A stretch of DNA of 64,000 nucleotides, from contig NZ_VJZZ01000014.1 in assembly GCF_009659535.1 (NCBI RefSeq), positions 62,001 through 126,000 of the forward strand. Direction: 5' to 3'. Origin of the DNA: Aggregicoccus sp. 17bor-14. GTDB taxonomy: Bacteria > Myxococcota > Myxococcia > Myxococcales > Myxococcaceae. The translations under genes and the position numbers were made by a program. This document shows positions 33,331 to 42,625 of the stretch, piece after piece; the stretch's first letter is position 1; each line of letters opens with the position of its first letter. The notes under the pieces are model-generated. The model searched no databases. It was not told the origin of the DNA and saw only the letters and a list, made by a program, of their open reading frames with translations.

Positions 33331-33423
33331 ATGACGCGCAATGGCACGGACGCTGCTCAGGCCCCGCCCCCGGCGTGCTGCGCGCGGGCCTCCAAACCGC
33401 ACGTGGTGGACGCCCTGACGTGA
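33331..33423 (+). CDS. possible 30-residue leader peptide
   Basis: A short frame [20 protein letters not shown]... starts with ATG after GGAGG at a 4-nt distance, a good ribosome site. It ends in TGA that overlaps another ATG, 32 nt before the amidase gene. It coincides with the putative sigma-54 promoter, and both interpretations cannot be fully true. There is no support other than the ribosome site. Confidence 0.2.
   Translation: MTRNGTDAAQAPPPACCARASKPHVVDALT
33342..33357 (+). promoter_or_regulatory. putative sigma-54 promoter
   Basis: TGGCACGGACGCTGCT fits the -24/-12 consensus TGGCACG-N4-TTGCW with one mismatch, and the GG-N10-GC spacing is exact. It lies 98 nt upstream of the amidase lipoprotein ATG, with a perfect inverted repeat about 165 nt further upstream. 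Sigma-54 promoters are common in myxobacteria. Not tested experimentally here. Confidence 0.45.
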
Positions 33424-33454
33424 TGCTCCCCACCCGCTGCCGAAGGACCGTCCC

Positions 33455-35059
<1,605 letters not shown>

Positions 35060-35066
35060 GAGTCTC

Positions 35067-36239
35067 ATGCATACTGCCTCCCCGGACAGGCCGCTCCGCC
35101 GCACCGTGCGCCCGGGCGCGCTGCTCGCCCTCGTGCTCACCGTGGCCGGCGGCTGCACGCAGCGCGGCTGCGGCGGAGCAGGCCCGTCCGTGGAGGCGCT
35201 CCCCCTCGCCGAGCGCCGGGCCATCCCCGGCGCCCTCGCCTTCGTCTCCGAGCGCGGCGGGAACAAGGACGTGTGGCTCGTCACCCCCGCGGGCGAGGAG
35301 CGCCCGCTCACCCGCGGCCCCGCGGACGAGTACCCCGCGGCGGTGCGCCCGGATGGACGCGCGCTCGCCATTGCCGCCGCGCGCGAGGAGAAGGGCGTGC
35401 ACCTGGAGCAGCTGATGCTGCTCTCGCTCGAGCCCGGCGCGACGCACGAGCCCGAGCCGCTCTCGCGCCCCAGCGCCCGCTCGCGCGCGCCCAGCTGGGG
35501 GCCGGATGGCACCTGGCTCGTGGCCGAGTCGGATGCCACGGGCTTCAGCGACCTGGTGCAGCTGCGCGTGGGGAGCCCCGGGGAGGGGATCGCGGGGGGG
35601 AGCACGCCTGCGCCGCGCCGCCTCACCGAGGTGCGCGAGGGCGCCTTCGAGCCGGCGGTGAGCCCGGCTGGAAAGCAGCTCGCGTTCGTCTCCAGCCACG
35701 AGGGAGACCCCGAGCTGTACGTGATGGACCTCGCGGGCGGCCCACCGCGCCGCCTCACGTTCTTCCACCTGGAGGACGTGTCTCCGGCGTGGAGCCCGGA
35801 CGGGCGCTGGCTCGCGTTCCTCAGCAACCGCGAGGGGCGCGACCGCGTCTTCGTGGTGCGCCCGGACGGTACGGACCTGCGCGCGGCGAGCGGCGCGCAG
35901 ACGCACGGGGACGAGCGCGACCTCGCGTGGCGTCCGGACTCGCGCGCGATTGCCTTCGCCGAGCGCACCAGCGCGGACACGACGCGGCTGTGGCTCGCGC
36001 CTCTCGAGGGCGGCGTGCCCACGCAGCTCACGGATGGCAAGTCGCGCGACGACAGCCCGGCGTGGAGCCCGGACGGGCGCTACCTCGCGTTCGTGTCCAG
36101 CCGCACCGGGGACGACGAGCTCTTCCTCATGCGCGCGGATGGCAGCGCCCCCACGCAGCTCACCCACGCGAAGGGCGCGGACTGGCTGCCGCGCTGGGTG
36201 CTGCCGGCGCAACCTCGCGTCTCTGCTTCCTCGCCGTGA
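35067..36239 (+). CDS. TolB-like beta-propeller lipoprotein
   Basis: A 390-residue lipoprotein (VLTVAGGC) made of PD40/TolB-type WD-like repeats: AFVSERGGNKDVWLVTPAGE, AWSPDGRWLAFLSNREGRDR and AWSPDGRYLAFVSSRTGDDE. Six or so blades can be counted. It lacks the TolB N-terminal domain, so it is not the Tol-Pal TolB itself. The ATG at 35067 follows TAGGAG, which overlaps the stop of the amidase gene. The 7-nt gap shows the two are co-transcribed. A role in envelope protein interactions is inferred. Confidence 0.8.
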   Translation: MHTASPDRPLRRTVRPGALLALVLTVAGGCTQRGCGGAGPSVEALPLAERRAIPGALAFVSERGGNKDVWLVTPAGEERPLTRGPADEYPAAVRPDGRALAIAAAREEKGVHLEQLMLLSLEPGATHEPEPLSRPSARSRAPSWGPDGTWLVAESDATGFSDLVQLRVGSPGEGIAGGSTPAPRRLTEVREGAFEPAVSPAGKQLAFVSSHEGDPELYVMDLAGGPPRRLTFFHLEDVSPAWSPDGRWLAFLSNREGRDRVFVVRPDGTDLRAASGAQTHGDERDLAWRPDSRAIAFAERTSADTTRLWLAPLEGGVPTQLTDGKSRDDSPAWSPDGRYLAFVSSRTGDDELFLMRADGSAPTQLTHAKGADWLPRWVLPAQPRVSASSP

Positions 36240-36246
36240 GCAGTGG

Positions 36247-36265
36247 CCCCTCTCCCCTGGGAGGG
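36247..36265. repeat. diverged CCCTCTCCC hairpin repeat
   Basis: CCCCTCTCCC-CTG-GGAGGGG followed by AAAGGGTGGGGGAAGGGG lies just after the TolB-like gene. It is a less perfect member of the family, here between two co-oriented genes. Confidence 0.55.
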
Positions 36266-36364
36266 GAAAGGGTGGGGGAAGGGGCCGGTCGCTACGCCCC
36301 TGCGCGCTCGCCTGCCTGCTTGCGACCTCCGCGCGCGACCCACAGCTTGTCCACAGGAGGCTGC

Positions 36365-37324
36365 GTGGCGGAGCTGAAGGACAAGCTGAAGAAGGCCCTG
36401 CAGGAGAACCGCATCCTCGTGCTGGGCACCCAGGTGCTGCTGGGCTTCAGCTTCCGCGCTGCCTTCGAGGAGGGCTTCAGCGAGCTGCCGCGCGCGACCC
36501 AGCACCTGGAGCTGCTGTCGCTCGGGCTGCTGCTGCTCACCTTCGCGCTGCTCATCACCGTGCCCTCCTTCCACCGCATCGTGGAGGGCGGAGAGGACTC
36601 GCACCGGCTGCACCACCTCACCGGGCGCCTCATGTGCTGGGTGCTGCCGCTGTTCGCGGTGGGCATCGGGCTGGACCTCTACGCCTCCGCGGAGAAGGTG
36701 CTGGGGCGCGGCGCCGGGCTCGCCCTCGGCGTGAGCGGCGGCGCGGTGGGGCTGCTGCTCTTCATCGCCTTCCCCGCCGTGCAGCAGCGCCGGCGCGCCC
36801 CCGAGATCGAGAGGAAGAAGGCCATGGACCCGCAGCAGGAGCAGGGCGGCAAGGGCACCGAGCTGAAGGACAAGATCGACCACGCGCTGCAGGAGAGCCG
36901 AATGGTGCTGCCCGGCGCTCAGGCGCTGCTCGGCTTCCAGATGGCCATCCTGCTGATGAAGACCTTCGACCAGCTGCCCTGGGGCTCGCGCGTGGTGCAC
37001 CTCGCGAGCCTCGGCTGCGTGGCCCTCAGCGTGCTCCTGCTGCTCACCCCGGCCGCCTACCACCGCATCGTGGAGCAGGGCGAGGAGACGCAGCACTTCC
37101 ACCGCGTGGCGAGCGCGCTCGTGCTCGCCTCCACCGTGCCGCTCGCGCTGGGCTTGAGCGGGGACGCCTTCGTCGTCGTGCGCAAGGTGCTCGGGTCCAC
37201 GACGGCGGGCCTGTGGGCAGGCGGTGGGAACCTGGTGCTATGCCTCGGGCTGTGGTTCGGGTTCACGCTGGTGGCGCGGGCGCGGCGGCAGCGCGGGCGG
37301 GAGCTGCAGCAGGCGGCGGCGTAG
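36365..37324 (+). CDS. tandem DUF6328 integral membrane protein
   Basis: A 319-residue protein composed of two homologous halves. Each starts with a similar amphipathic segment (ELKDKLKKALQENRILVLGT and ELKDKIDHALQESRMVLPGA) and has four hydrophobic helices. Conserved HRIVEGGEDSHRLHHL and HRIVEQGEETQHFHRV blocks follow the second helix. DUF6328 proteins are usually single-unit, about 150 residues, so this is a fusion or internal duplication with about eight helices in all. The GTG at 36365 follows AGGAGG. A lone TTGTCCACA sequence just upstream overlaps the ribosome-site region and is not taken as a DnaA box. Confidence 0.8.
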   Translation: MAELKDKLKKALQENRILVLGTQVLLGFSFRAAFEEGFSELPRATQHLELLSLGLLLLTFALLITVPSFHRIVEGGEDSHRLHHLTGRLMCWVLPLFAVGIGLDLYASAEKVLGRGAGLALGVSGGAVGLLLFIAFPAVQQRRRAPEIERKKAMDPQQEQGGKGTELKDKIDHALQESRMVLPGAQALLGFQMAILLMKTFDQLPWGSRVVHLASLGCVALSVLLLLTPAAYHRIVEQGEETQHFHRVASALVLASTVPLALGLSGDAFVVVRKVLGSTTAGLWAGGGNLVLCLGLWFGFTLVARARRQRGRELQQAAA

Positions 37325-37346
37325 GGCGCACGGCAACTGCGGACAT

Positions 37347-37383
37347 CCCTCACCCCGACCCTCTGCCTCCAGGACAAAGGGAG
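37347..37383. repeat. decayed copy of the CCCTCTCCC repeat
   Basis: CCCTCACCCCGACCCTCT is the left half and tail of the repeat, but the right half is altered to GCCTCCAGGACAAAGGG. It lies after the DUF6328 gene. It shows that copies degrade in place. Confidence 0.5.
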
Positions 37384-37499
37384 CGGGGACAGTTTCCGGA
37401 ATAAGGGACCCAGGAGGCAGGTACCCCACGAGGCCGGCCCGGCGCCCGGTGCGCCGTGGTAAGCCGCACCCCTTCCCTGGAGCAGGAGAAAGCCGCCTC

Positions 37500-38915
37500 A
37501 TGAGAGCGATCCTCGCTGCCGTCGTCCTCGGCCTCGCCGTGCCCGCGCTCGCGCAGGCACCGCAGGCCCCGACGCCGGCCTCGGCCCCGCAGAAGCAGCA
37601 GCAGCCCGGCCTCGACATCCCCTTCCAGAAGTACACGCTGAAGAACGGCCTCGAGGTCATCCTCAGCGTGGACCGCAAGCTGCCGGTGGTCGCCGTCAAC
37701 ATCTGGTACCACGTGGGCGCCATCGACGAGCAGCCGGGGCGCACCGGCTTCGCGCACCTCTTCGAGCACATGATGTTCCAGGGCTCGAAGCACGTGGGCG
37801 ACGACGTGCACATCTCGATGCTCGAGCAGCTGGGCGCCAACGACCTCAACGGCACCACCAACTTCGACCGCACCAACTACTTCGAGACCGTGCCCAGCAA
37901 CCACCTGGAGACGGCGCTGTGGCTGGAGAGCGACCGGATGGGCTTCCTGCTGGACACGCTCACCCCGGAGAAGCTCAAGACGCAGCAGGAGGTGGTGAAG
38001 AACGAGCGGCGCCAGGGCTACGAGACCGCGCCCTACGGGCTCGCGCGCGAGAAGCTCTGGCACGCGCTCTTCCCCCAGCCGCACCCCTACTACGGCTCGG
38101 TCATCGGCTCGATGGAGGACCTGGACGCGGCGAGCGTGGACGACGTGAAGGCCTTCTTCCGCACCTGGTACGCGCCCGCCAACGCGACCCTCGCCATCGT
38201 CGGTGACTTCGACGTGGAGAAGACCAAGGCGCTCATCGAGAAGTACTTCGGCTCGCTGCCCAGCGGGCCCAAGCCGAAGCAGCCCACCATCGCGCCCGTG
38301 AAGCTCACGAAGGAGGTGGAGATCCGCCACGACGAGCAGGTGGCCACGCTGCCGCTCGTGTACATCGCGTGGCACAGCCCCGCCTTCTACAAGGAGGGCG
38401 ACGCCACGGCGGACGTGCTCGCCACCGTGCTCAGCGACGGCAAGGCGAGCCGGCTCTACCGGCGGCTCGTGTACGAGAAGCAGCTCGCGGTGAGCGTGAG
38501 CGCGAGCCAGCAGAGCCTCGGCGCGCAGAGCGTGTTCGCCATCCAGGCGGTGGCGAGCCCCGGCGTCTCCACCGACACGCTGAAGAAGGAGATCGACGCG
38601 GTGCTCGACGAGGTGCGCCGCGACGGCGTGACGCCCGAGGAGATCGCCCGCGCGCGCAACCGCTACGAGACGCGCACGCTCTCGGGGCTGCAGTCCATCG
38701 GCGGCTTCGGCGGCAAGGCGGACACCCTGCAGGGCTACAACCACTTCCTCGGCAACCCCGACTTCCTCGCCCAGGACCTCGACCGCTACAACCACGTGGA
38801 CGGCGCCAAGGTGAAGGCCTTCGCCACCCAGGTGCTCGCCCCCGACGCGCGCGTCGTCGTGCACGCCGTGCCTCCCGGCGCGGCCGCCCCCACCGTCTCC
38901 CAGGAGAAGAAGTGA
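37500..38915 (+). CDS. M16-family zinc peptidase, catalytic partner
   Basis: A 471-residue secreted M16 peptidase with a signal sequence (MRAILAAVVLGLAVPALAQA). The zinc motif HLFEH is in TGFAHLFEHMMFQGS near residue 90, and the downstream glutamate lies in QQEVVKNERRQGYETAP. The second M16 lobe follows (AFYKEGDATADVLATVLSDG, then SRLYRRLVYEKQLA). Length is that of half-size M16 subunits that act with a non-catalytic partner. The next gene overlaps its stop (TGATG) and encodes such a partner. Probably periplasmic. Confidence 0.9.
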   Translation: MRAILAAVVLGLAVPALAQAPQAPTPASAPQKQQQPGLDIPFQKYTLKNGLEVILSVDRKLPVVAVNIWYHVGAIDEQPGRTGFAHLFEHMMFQGSKHVGDDVHISMLEQLGANDLNGTTNFDRTNYFETVPSNHLETALWLESDRMGFLLDTLTPEKLKTQQEVVKNERRQGYETAPYGLAREKLWHALFPQPHPYYGSVIGSMEDLDAASVDDVKAFFRTWYAPANATLAIVGDFDVEKTKALIEKYFGSLPSGPKPKQPTIAPVKLTKEVEIRHDEQVATLPLVYIAWHSPAFYKEGDATADVLATVLSDGKASRLYRRLVYEKQLAVSVSASQQSLGAQSVFAIQAVASPGVSTDTLKKEIDAVLDEVRRDGVTPEEIARARNRYETRTLSGLQSIGGFGGKADTLQGYNHFLGNPDFLAQDLDRYNHVDGAKVKAFATQVLAPDARVVVHAVPPGAAAPTVSQEKK

Positions 38916-40498
38916 TGCGCCGCCTCTCAGCTGCCCTGCTCTGCGCCGCCGCGCTCGCCAGCGCCTGCGCCTCTGCTCCCAAGCCGCAGCCCGCGCCGGC
39001 CCCCGCCCCCGCACCCGCGGCCGCCGCCGCCAAGCCGCAGCCCGCGCCGGCCGGAGACAACACCGTGGGCTCCGCCGCGGACGAGCCCTTCCGCGCGCAC
39101 GCGCCCGCGCCCGGCCAGAAGCCGGAGCTGGTGCTGCCCAGGTTCGAGCAGGCGAAGCTCTCCAACGGGCTCACGGTGATCGTGAGCACGCGCAAGGAGC
39201 TGCCGCTGGTCTCCATGGGCGTGGCCTTCGCGGACGGCGGCGCGCAGGACACGCGCGGCAAGGCGGGGATCAGCGACCTCGCGTACGCGATGCTGCTCGA
39301 GGGCGCCGGCGGGCTGGACGCCATCGCGCTGGACAACGCCTTCTCGGACCTGGGCGCGAGCCCCTCGCTCAACGTGGGCGCGGACGGCGCCTTCCTCTCC
39401 ACGCGCGTGCTCACCCGCAACCTGGAGCCCGCGCTGCAGCTGCTCAGCCGCGTGACCCAGCAGCCCACCTTCGCGCCCAAGGACTTCGACCGGCGCAAGA
39501 AGCAGCACCTCAAGGGGCTGGTGCAGCGGCTCGGCAGCCCGGGCTTCCTCGCGCAGCAGGCCTACCTCGCGCAGATCTACGGGGAGAACCACCCCTACGG
39601 GCACGTCTCCGGCGGCACGCCCGCGACCGTGCAGAGCGTGAGCCTGGCGGATGCGCGCAACTGGTACCGCTCGCACACCGGTCCGCGCGCCGCCGCGCTG
39701 GTGTTCGCCGGTGACATCACGCTCGCGGACGCGCAGGCGCTCGCGCAGAAGTACTTCGGTGGCTGGAAGGGCGGCGCCGTGCGCCCGAAGCCGCCGCCCG
39801 CGCCGCCCGTGCCCCCGCGCCAGGCGGTGCTCTACGTGCCCAAGCCGGGCCTGCAGCAGACGCTGATCACCGTGGGCCGCCCGGGCCTGCAGACGGGCCA
39901 CCCGGACGAGTACGCGCTCGAGCTCGCCTCCACCGTGTTCGGCGGCTTCTTCGGCAGCCGGCTCAACATGAACCTGCGCGAGGCCAAGGGCTACACCTAC
40001 GGCGCCAACGCGAGCAGCAGCGCGCGCTACGGCGTGGGACCGCTGAGCGCGAGCAGCGCCGTGCGCGCGGACGTCACCGGCCCCGCGCTGCTCGAGGTGA
40101 TGAACGAGCTGGAGGGCCTGCAGGAGCACCCCATCACCGACAAGGAGCTGGAGAGCGCGCGCGAGGGCCTCGTCGCCGCGTTCCCGGGCGCCTTCGACAG
40201 CGTGGAGGGGCTCGCGGGCAGCGCCGCGGCGCTGTTCCAGCAGGACCGCCCCATGGACGAGTTCAACCGCACCGTGCAGGGGCTGCAGGAGGCGAGCGCC
40301 GCGGAGGTGCAGCGCGTGGCCGAGCTCTACTTCAAGCCGGAGCTGATGCAGATCGTCCTCGTGGGGGACCCGCAGGTCATCTCCGAGGCCGTGGAGCCGA
40401 TGCGCCTGGGCAAGCTGCAGGCGCGGCCCGTGCCGGGGCTGCCCTCGGGTGGCGCGGCCGGTGCGCCTCAGGGCACCGCGGGCAAGAGCAAGCCCTAG
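38915..40498 (+). CDS. M16-family lipoprotein lacking the zinc motif
   Basis: A 527-residue M16-like protein with a lipoprotein signal (LLCAAALASAC) and an Ala/Pro linker. The fold is clear (LSNGLTVIVSTRKELPLVSM ... VFGGFFGSRLNMNLREAKGY, with TYGANA), but where HxxEH is expected the sequence reads DLAYAMLLEGAGG. It is therefore the non-catalytic subunit. Overlap with the upstream peptidase gene suggests a 1:1 complex. The R/Y pair typical of such partners (NLREAKGYTYG) is present. It ends before a strong intrinsic terminator at 40524. Confidence 0.88.
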   Translation: MRRLSAALLCAAALASACASAPKPQPAPAPAPAPAAAAAKPQPAPAGDNTVGSAADEPFRAHAPAPGQKPELVLPRFEQAKLSNGLTVIVSTRKELPLVSMGVAFADGGAQDTRGKAGISDLAYAMLLEGAGGLDAIALDNAFSDLGASPSLNVGADGAFLSTRVLTRNLEPALQLLSRVTQQPTFAPKDFDRRKKQHLKGLVQRLGSPGFLAQQAYLAQIYGENHPYGHVSGGTPATVQSVSLADARNWYRSHTGPRAAALVFAGDITLADAQALAQKYFGGWKGGAVRPKPPPAPPVPPRQAVLYVPKPGLQQTLITVGRPGLQTGHPDEYALELASTVFGGFFGSRLNMNLREAKGYTYGANASSSARYGVGPLSASSAVRADVTGPALLEVMNELEGLQEHPITDKELESAREGLVAAFPGAFDSVEGLAGSAAALFQQDRPMDEFNRTVQGLQEASAAEVQRVAELYFKPELMQIVLVGDPQVISEAVEPMRLGKLQARPVPGLPSGGAAGAPQGTAGKSKP

Positions 40499-40523
40499 CG
40501 CCCGCTCTCCGGGCTGCTGTTCA

Positions 40524-40573
40524 GACGCGGGCGTCGGTGCTCCTCCCGGGAGCCCGGCGCCCGCGTCCTTTTT
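40524..40573 (+). terminator. Rho-independent terminator
   Basis: A perfect 10-bp stem (GACGCGGGCG at 40524 with CGCCCGCGTC at 40558) contains a second inner stem (GCTCC...GGAGC) and is followed by CTTTTT. It lies 26 nt after the stop of the M16 lipoprotein gene. It is the clearest intrinsic terminator in the window. Confidence 0.88.
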
Positions 40574-40669
40574 CGGGCAGCCCGGGGGGCAGGCAGGCCC
40601 CGGCGGCTCCGGGGGCGATGGCTAGGTTGAACCCATCACCTCATCGCCAGCCCTGGAGGCTCCACCCCC

Positions 40670-40954
40670 ATGTACCCGGTGACGCTGTACACGAAGACCT
40701 ACTGCGCGTTCTCGAAGCGGGCGCTCGCGCTGCTGGATTCGAAGGGGGTGCTCTACGAGAACATCGACGTGACGGACAGCGACCAGCGCTTCACGGAGAT
40801 GGCCAAGCGGGCGCACGGCGCGCTCACCGTGCCGCAGATCTTCATCGGCGGGCAGCACATCGGCGGCTGCAGCGAGCTCGAGCAGCTCGAGCGCGAGCGG
40901 AAGCTGGACGCGATGCTCGGCCGCGGCGACAGCAGCGTGCCCAGCCCCTCCTAG
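40670..40954 (+). CDS. grxC: glutaredoxin with CxxS active site
   Basis: A 94-residue glutaredoxin of the GrxC size class, a cytoplasmic GSH-dependent thiol oxidoreductase. The fold markers are MYPVTLYTKTYC, the cis-proline TVPQIFIGGQHIGGCSEL and the glutathione-contact GGCSEL. The active site is YCAFS rather than CPYC, so the second cysteine is serine and the mechanism is probably monothiol. An extra Cys is in GGCSE. Named grxC by length and similarity of pattern; the residue change means reductase activity on disulfides could be reduced. It ends 12 nt from the convergent DUF2378 gene. Confidence 0.85.
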   Translation: MYPVTLYTKTYCAFSKRALALLDSKGVLYENIDVTDSDQRFTEMAKRAHGALTVPQIFIGGQHIGGCSELEQLERERKLDAMLGRGDSSVPSPS

Positions 40955-40965
40955 CGCGCCTCCGC

Positions 40966-41523
40966 TCAGGGCTTCGCGGTCCAGCGCACCGAGAGCACGC
41001 AGTGGGTCTCGGCGCGCTCGGTGACGGTGACCTCGGGCTGCACGCGCGTGCGCAGCAGGATGCCCGCGATGAGCCCGCCGCAGAAGTCCGCGAGGATGCC
41101 GCGCTCGCGCAGCGTCACCGACCAGTGGCGCTCGCCCAGCTGCACCGGCGTGACCTCCACGTTCGGCTGCGAGGAGGCCCACGCGCGCTTGAGCTTCTGC
41201 ATCACCGTGTCCGGCCCCAGCATGGGCAGCGTGGCGCCGAGCATCTTGCCCGCCAGCGTCTGGAAGAAGCCCTCGATGAAGAGCTGCCCGAGCCGGTGCT
41301 CGCCCGCCGCGCGGGAGAGCTGCGGGAAGGTGTGCTGGCGCGCCACGTCCAGGCAGGCCTGCCACACGCGCGTGGGGTAGTCCGCGCGCGCCGGCTGCGC
41401 CGGGTCGTAGCCCGCCGCGCGCAGCTGCTCGGCGAAGCGCCCCGTGGGCTGCAGCGCGCGCACGAACATCCCCTCGAAGGCGGTACCGCGGGTGACGGAC
41501 TCGGCGGGCAGGGGCGTGGACAT
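40966..41523 (-). CDS. DUF2378 (TIGR02265) family protein
   Basis: A 185-residue soluble protein of the TIGR02265/DUF2378 family, which is almost restricted to myxobacteria and expanded there. Family blocks are GTAFEGMFVRAL near the start, YPTRVWQACLDVARQHTFPQ, then LGQLFIEGFFQTLAGKMLGA, and the final DFCGGLIAGILLRTRVQPEV. Function is unknown. The ATG at 41523 (MSTPLPAESV) was chosen over an upstream start because the family begins here. It supports the myxobacterial assignment of the window. Confidence 0.88.
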   Translation of the reverse strand: MSTPLPAESVTRGTAFEGMFVRALQPTGRFAEQLRAAGYDPAQPARADYPTRVWQACLDVARQHTFPQLSRAAGEHRLGQLFIEGFFQTLAGKMLGATLPMLGPDTVMQKLKRAWASSQPNVEVTPVQLGERHWSVTLRERGILADFCGGLIAGILLRTRVQPEVTVTERAETHCVLSVRWTAKP

Positions 41524-41666
41524 GGGGAGCGGCCCGAAGTGTAGGGACACCTCCCGAGGCGCGTCACCTGGGGCACTCCGCACCCTCCACGCAGCGAGGG
41601 CGCGACCGCCCGGCCCTGGGTGAGCCGTGCCATCACGCCCTCGAGGGGTGCTGCTCCCGCGCCGCG

Positions 41667-42389
41667 CTAGCGGGTGGTGCTGCCGCTCGTGTCGCTCGCG
41701 CTGCCCGAGCCACCGGTGCTGCTGGACGTGTCGCTCGTCGTGCTCGACGACGAGGAGTCCTGGGTGGAGCTGGAGGAGCTGCTCGACGAGGAGCCCGAGC
41801 CGCCGGTGCCGCTCGTGTCGCTCATGCTGCTGCCCGAGCCGCCGGTGCTGCTCGTGTCGCTCATGGAGCCCGAGCCGCCGGTGCCGGACGTGTCGCTCAT
41901 CGAGCCCGAACCCCCCGTGCCGCTCGTGTCGCTCATGCTGCCCGAGCCGCCGGTGCCGGAGGTGTCGCTCTGGTACGAGCCCGAGCCGCCGGTGCCGCTC
42001 GTGTCACTCATGGAGCCGGAGCCACCGGTGCCGCTGGTGTCGTCGCTCATGGAGCCCGAGCCGCCCGTGCCGGAGGTGTCGCTCATGCTGCCCGAGCTGC
42101 TGTCCTCCATGCCGCTGCCGCCGGTGCCGCCGTCCATCGCCGCGCTGCTGCCGGTGTGGCTCTTGGCATGCTTGGACGAGTGCTTGCTCGTCGTGGTCGT
42201 CGTCTTCTTCGTCGTGGTGCTGGACGTAGAGCCGGAGTCGCCGGTCTTGCCGCTGGTGCTGTCGGCGCTCCCCGTGCTCCCCGTGCTTCCCGTCCCACCC
42301 GTCGTCTGTGCCAGCGCTGCCGGCGCGACGGCCACCGCTGAGCCCACCAGGCCCACCGCAACCCACCGCTTCATACGCTTCATCGACAT
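41667..42389 (-). CDS. secreted Ser/Gly-rich tandem-repeat protein
   Basis: A 240-residue protein with a signal peptide (MSMKRMKRWVAVGLVGSAVA, cleavage near AALA-Q). The mature part is almost entirely Ser, Thr, Gly and Asp. It has a basic KKTTTTTSKHSSKHAKSH patch at residues 61-78. Residues 101-199 are eight copies of a 12-13 residue unit (SMSDTSGTGGSG), then a polyserine run. The ATG follows GGGAGG with a 7-nt spacer. It is probably an extended, disordered surface or matrix protein. Codons in the repeats are uniform, as expected for recent expansion. No family assigned. Confidence 0.75.
   Translation of the reverse strand: MSMKRMKRWVAVGLVGSAVAVAPAALAQTTGGTGSTGSTGSADSTSGKTGDSGSTSSTTTKKTTTTTSKHSSKHAKSHTGSSAAMDGGTGGSGMEDSSSGSMSDTSGTGGSGSMSDDTSGTGGSGSMSDTSGTGGSGSYQSDTSGTGGSGSMSDTSGTGGSGSMSDTSGTGGSGSMSDTSSTGGSGSSMSDTSGTGGSGSSSSSSSSSTQDSSSSSTTSDTSSSTGGSGSASDTSGSTTR
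41793..42089 (-). repeat. coding tandem repeat, about 36-39 bp unit, eight copies
   Basis: The unit, on the coding strand, encodes SMSDTSGTGGSG. On the plus strand it reads like GAGCCGCCGGTGCCGCTCGT with GTCGCTCAT. Variants carry one extra codon (SMSDD, SYQSD, SSMSD). Copy number is likely to vary among strains. Confidence 0.85.
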
Positions 42390-42625
42390 GCAGATTCCTC
42401 CCGTCAGGGTGTCCTGTTCTGAAGGGTTGAGCCGGGCCGGTCGGATGGGGAGTGCAATGGGGACGATCGTCACTGCACCTGGCCGGACGGCAGGCGTGAG
42501 GTCGACGCCCCCGGTGCGCCGCCTGCTGCGCGCACGGGCACGCCCACGGGGGATCTCGACGCTGGCACCGCGCCGACACTGAACACAGGTTCAGCGCGGA
42601 CCCCCACACAGGAGCACGGACGCGA

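Noticed and set aside
36345-36356. TTGTCCACA upstream of the DUF6328 gene as a DnaA box
   Set aside because: It is a close match but single, and it overlaps the region of the AGGAGG ribosome site; no cluster or AT-rich segment is nearby.
41793-42089. The tandem array as a CRISPR
   Set aside because: Units are contiguous, in frame with a gene and lack unique spacers; no cas genes are in the window.
41674-42582. Antisense repeat protein opposite the Ser/Gly repeat gene
   Set aside because: The PEPPVPLVSLM repeats mirror the tandem DNA unit; the minus strand has a signal peptide and a proper ribosome site, the plus strand neither.
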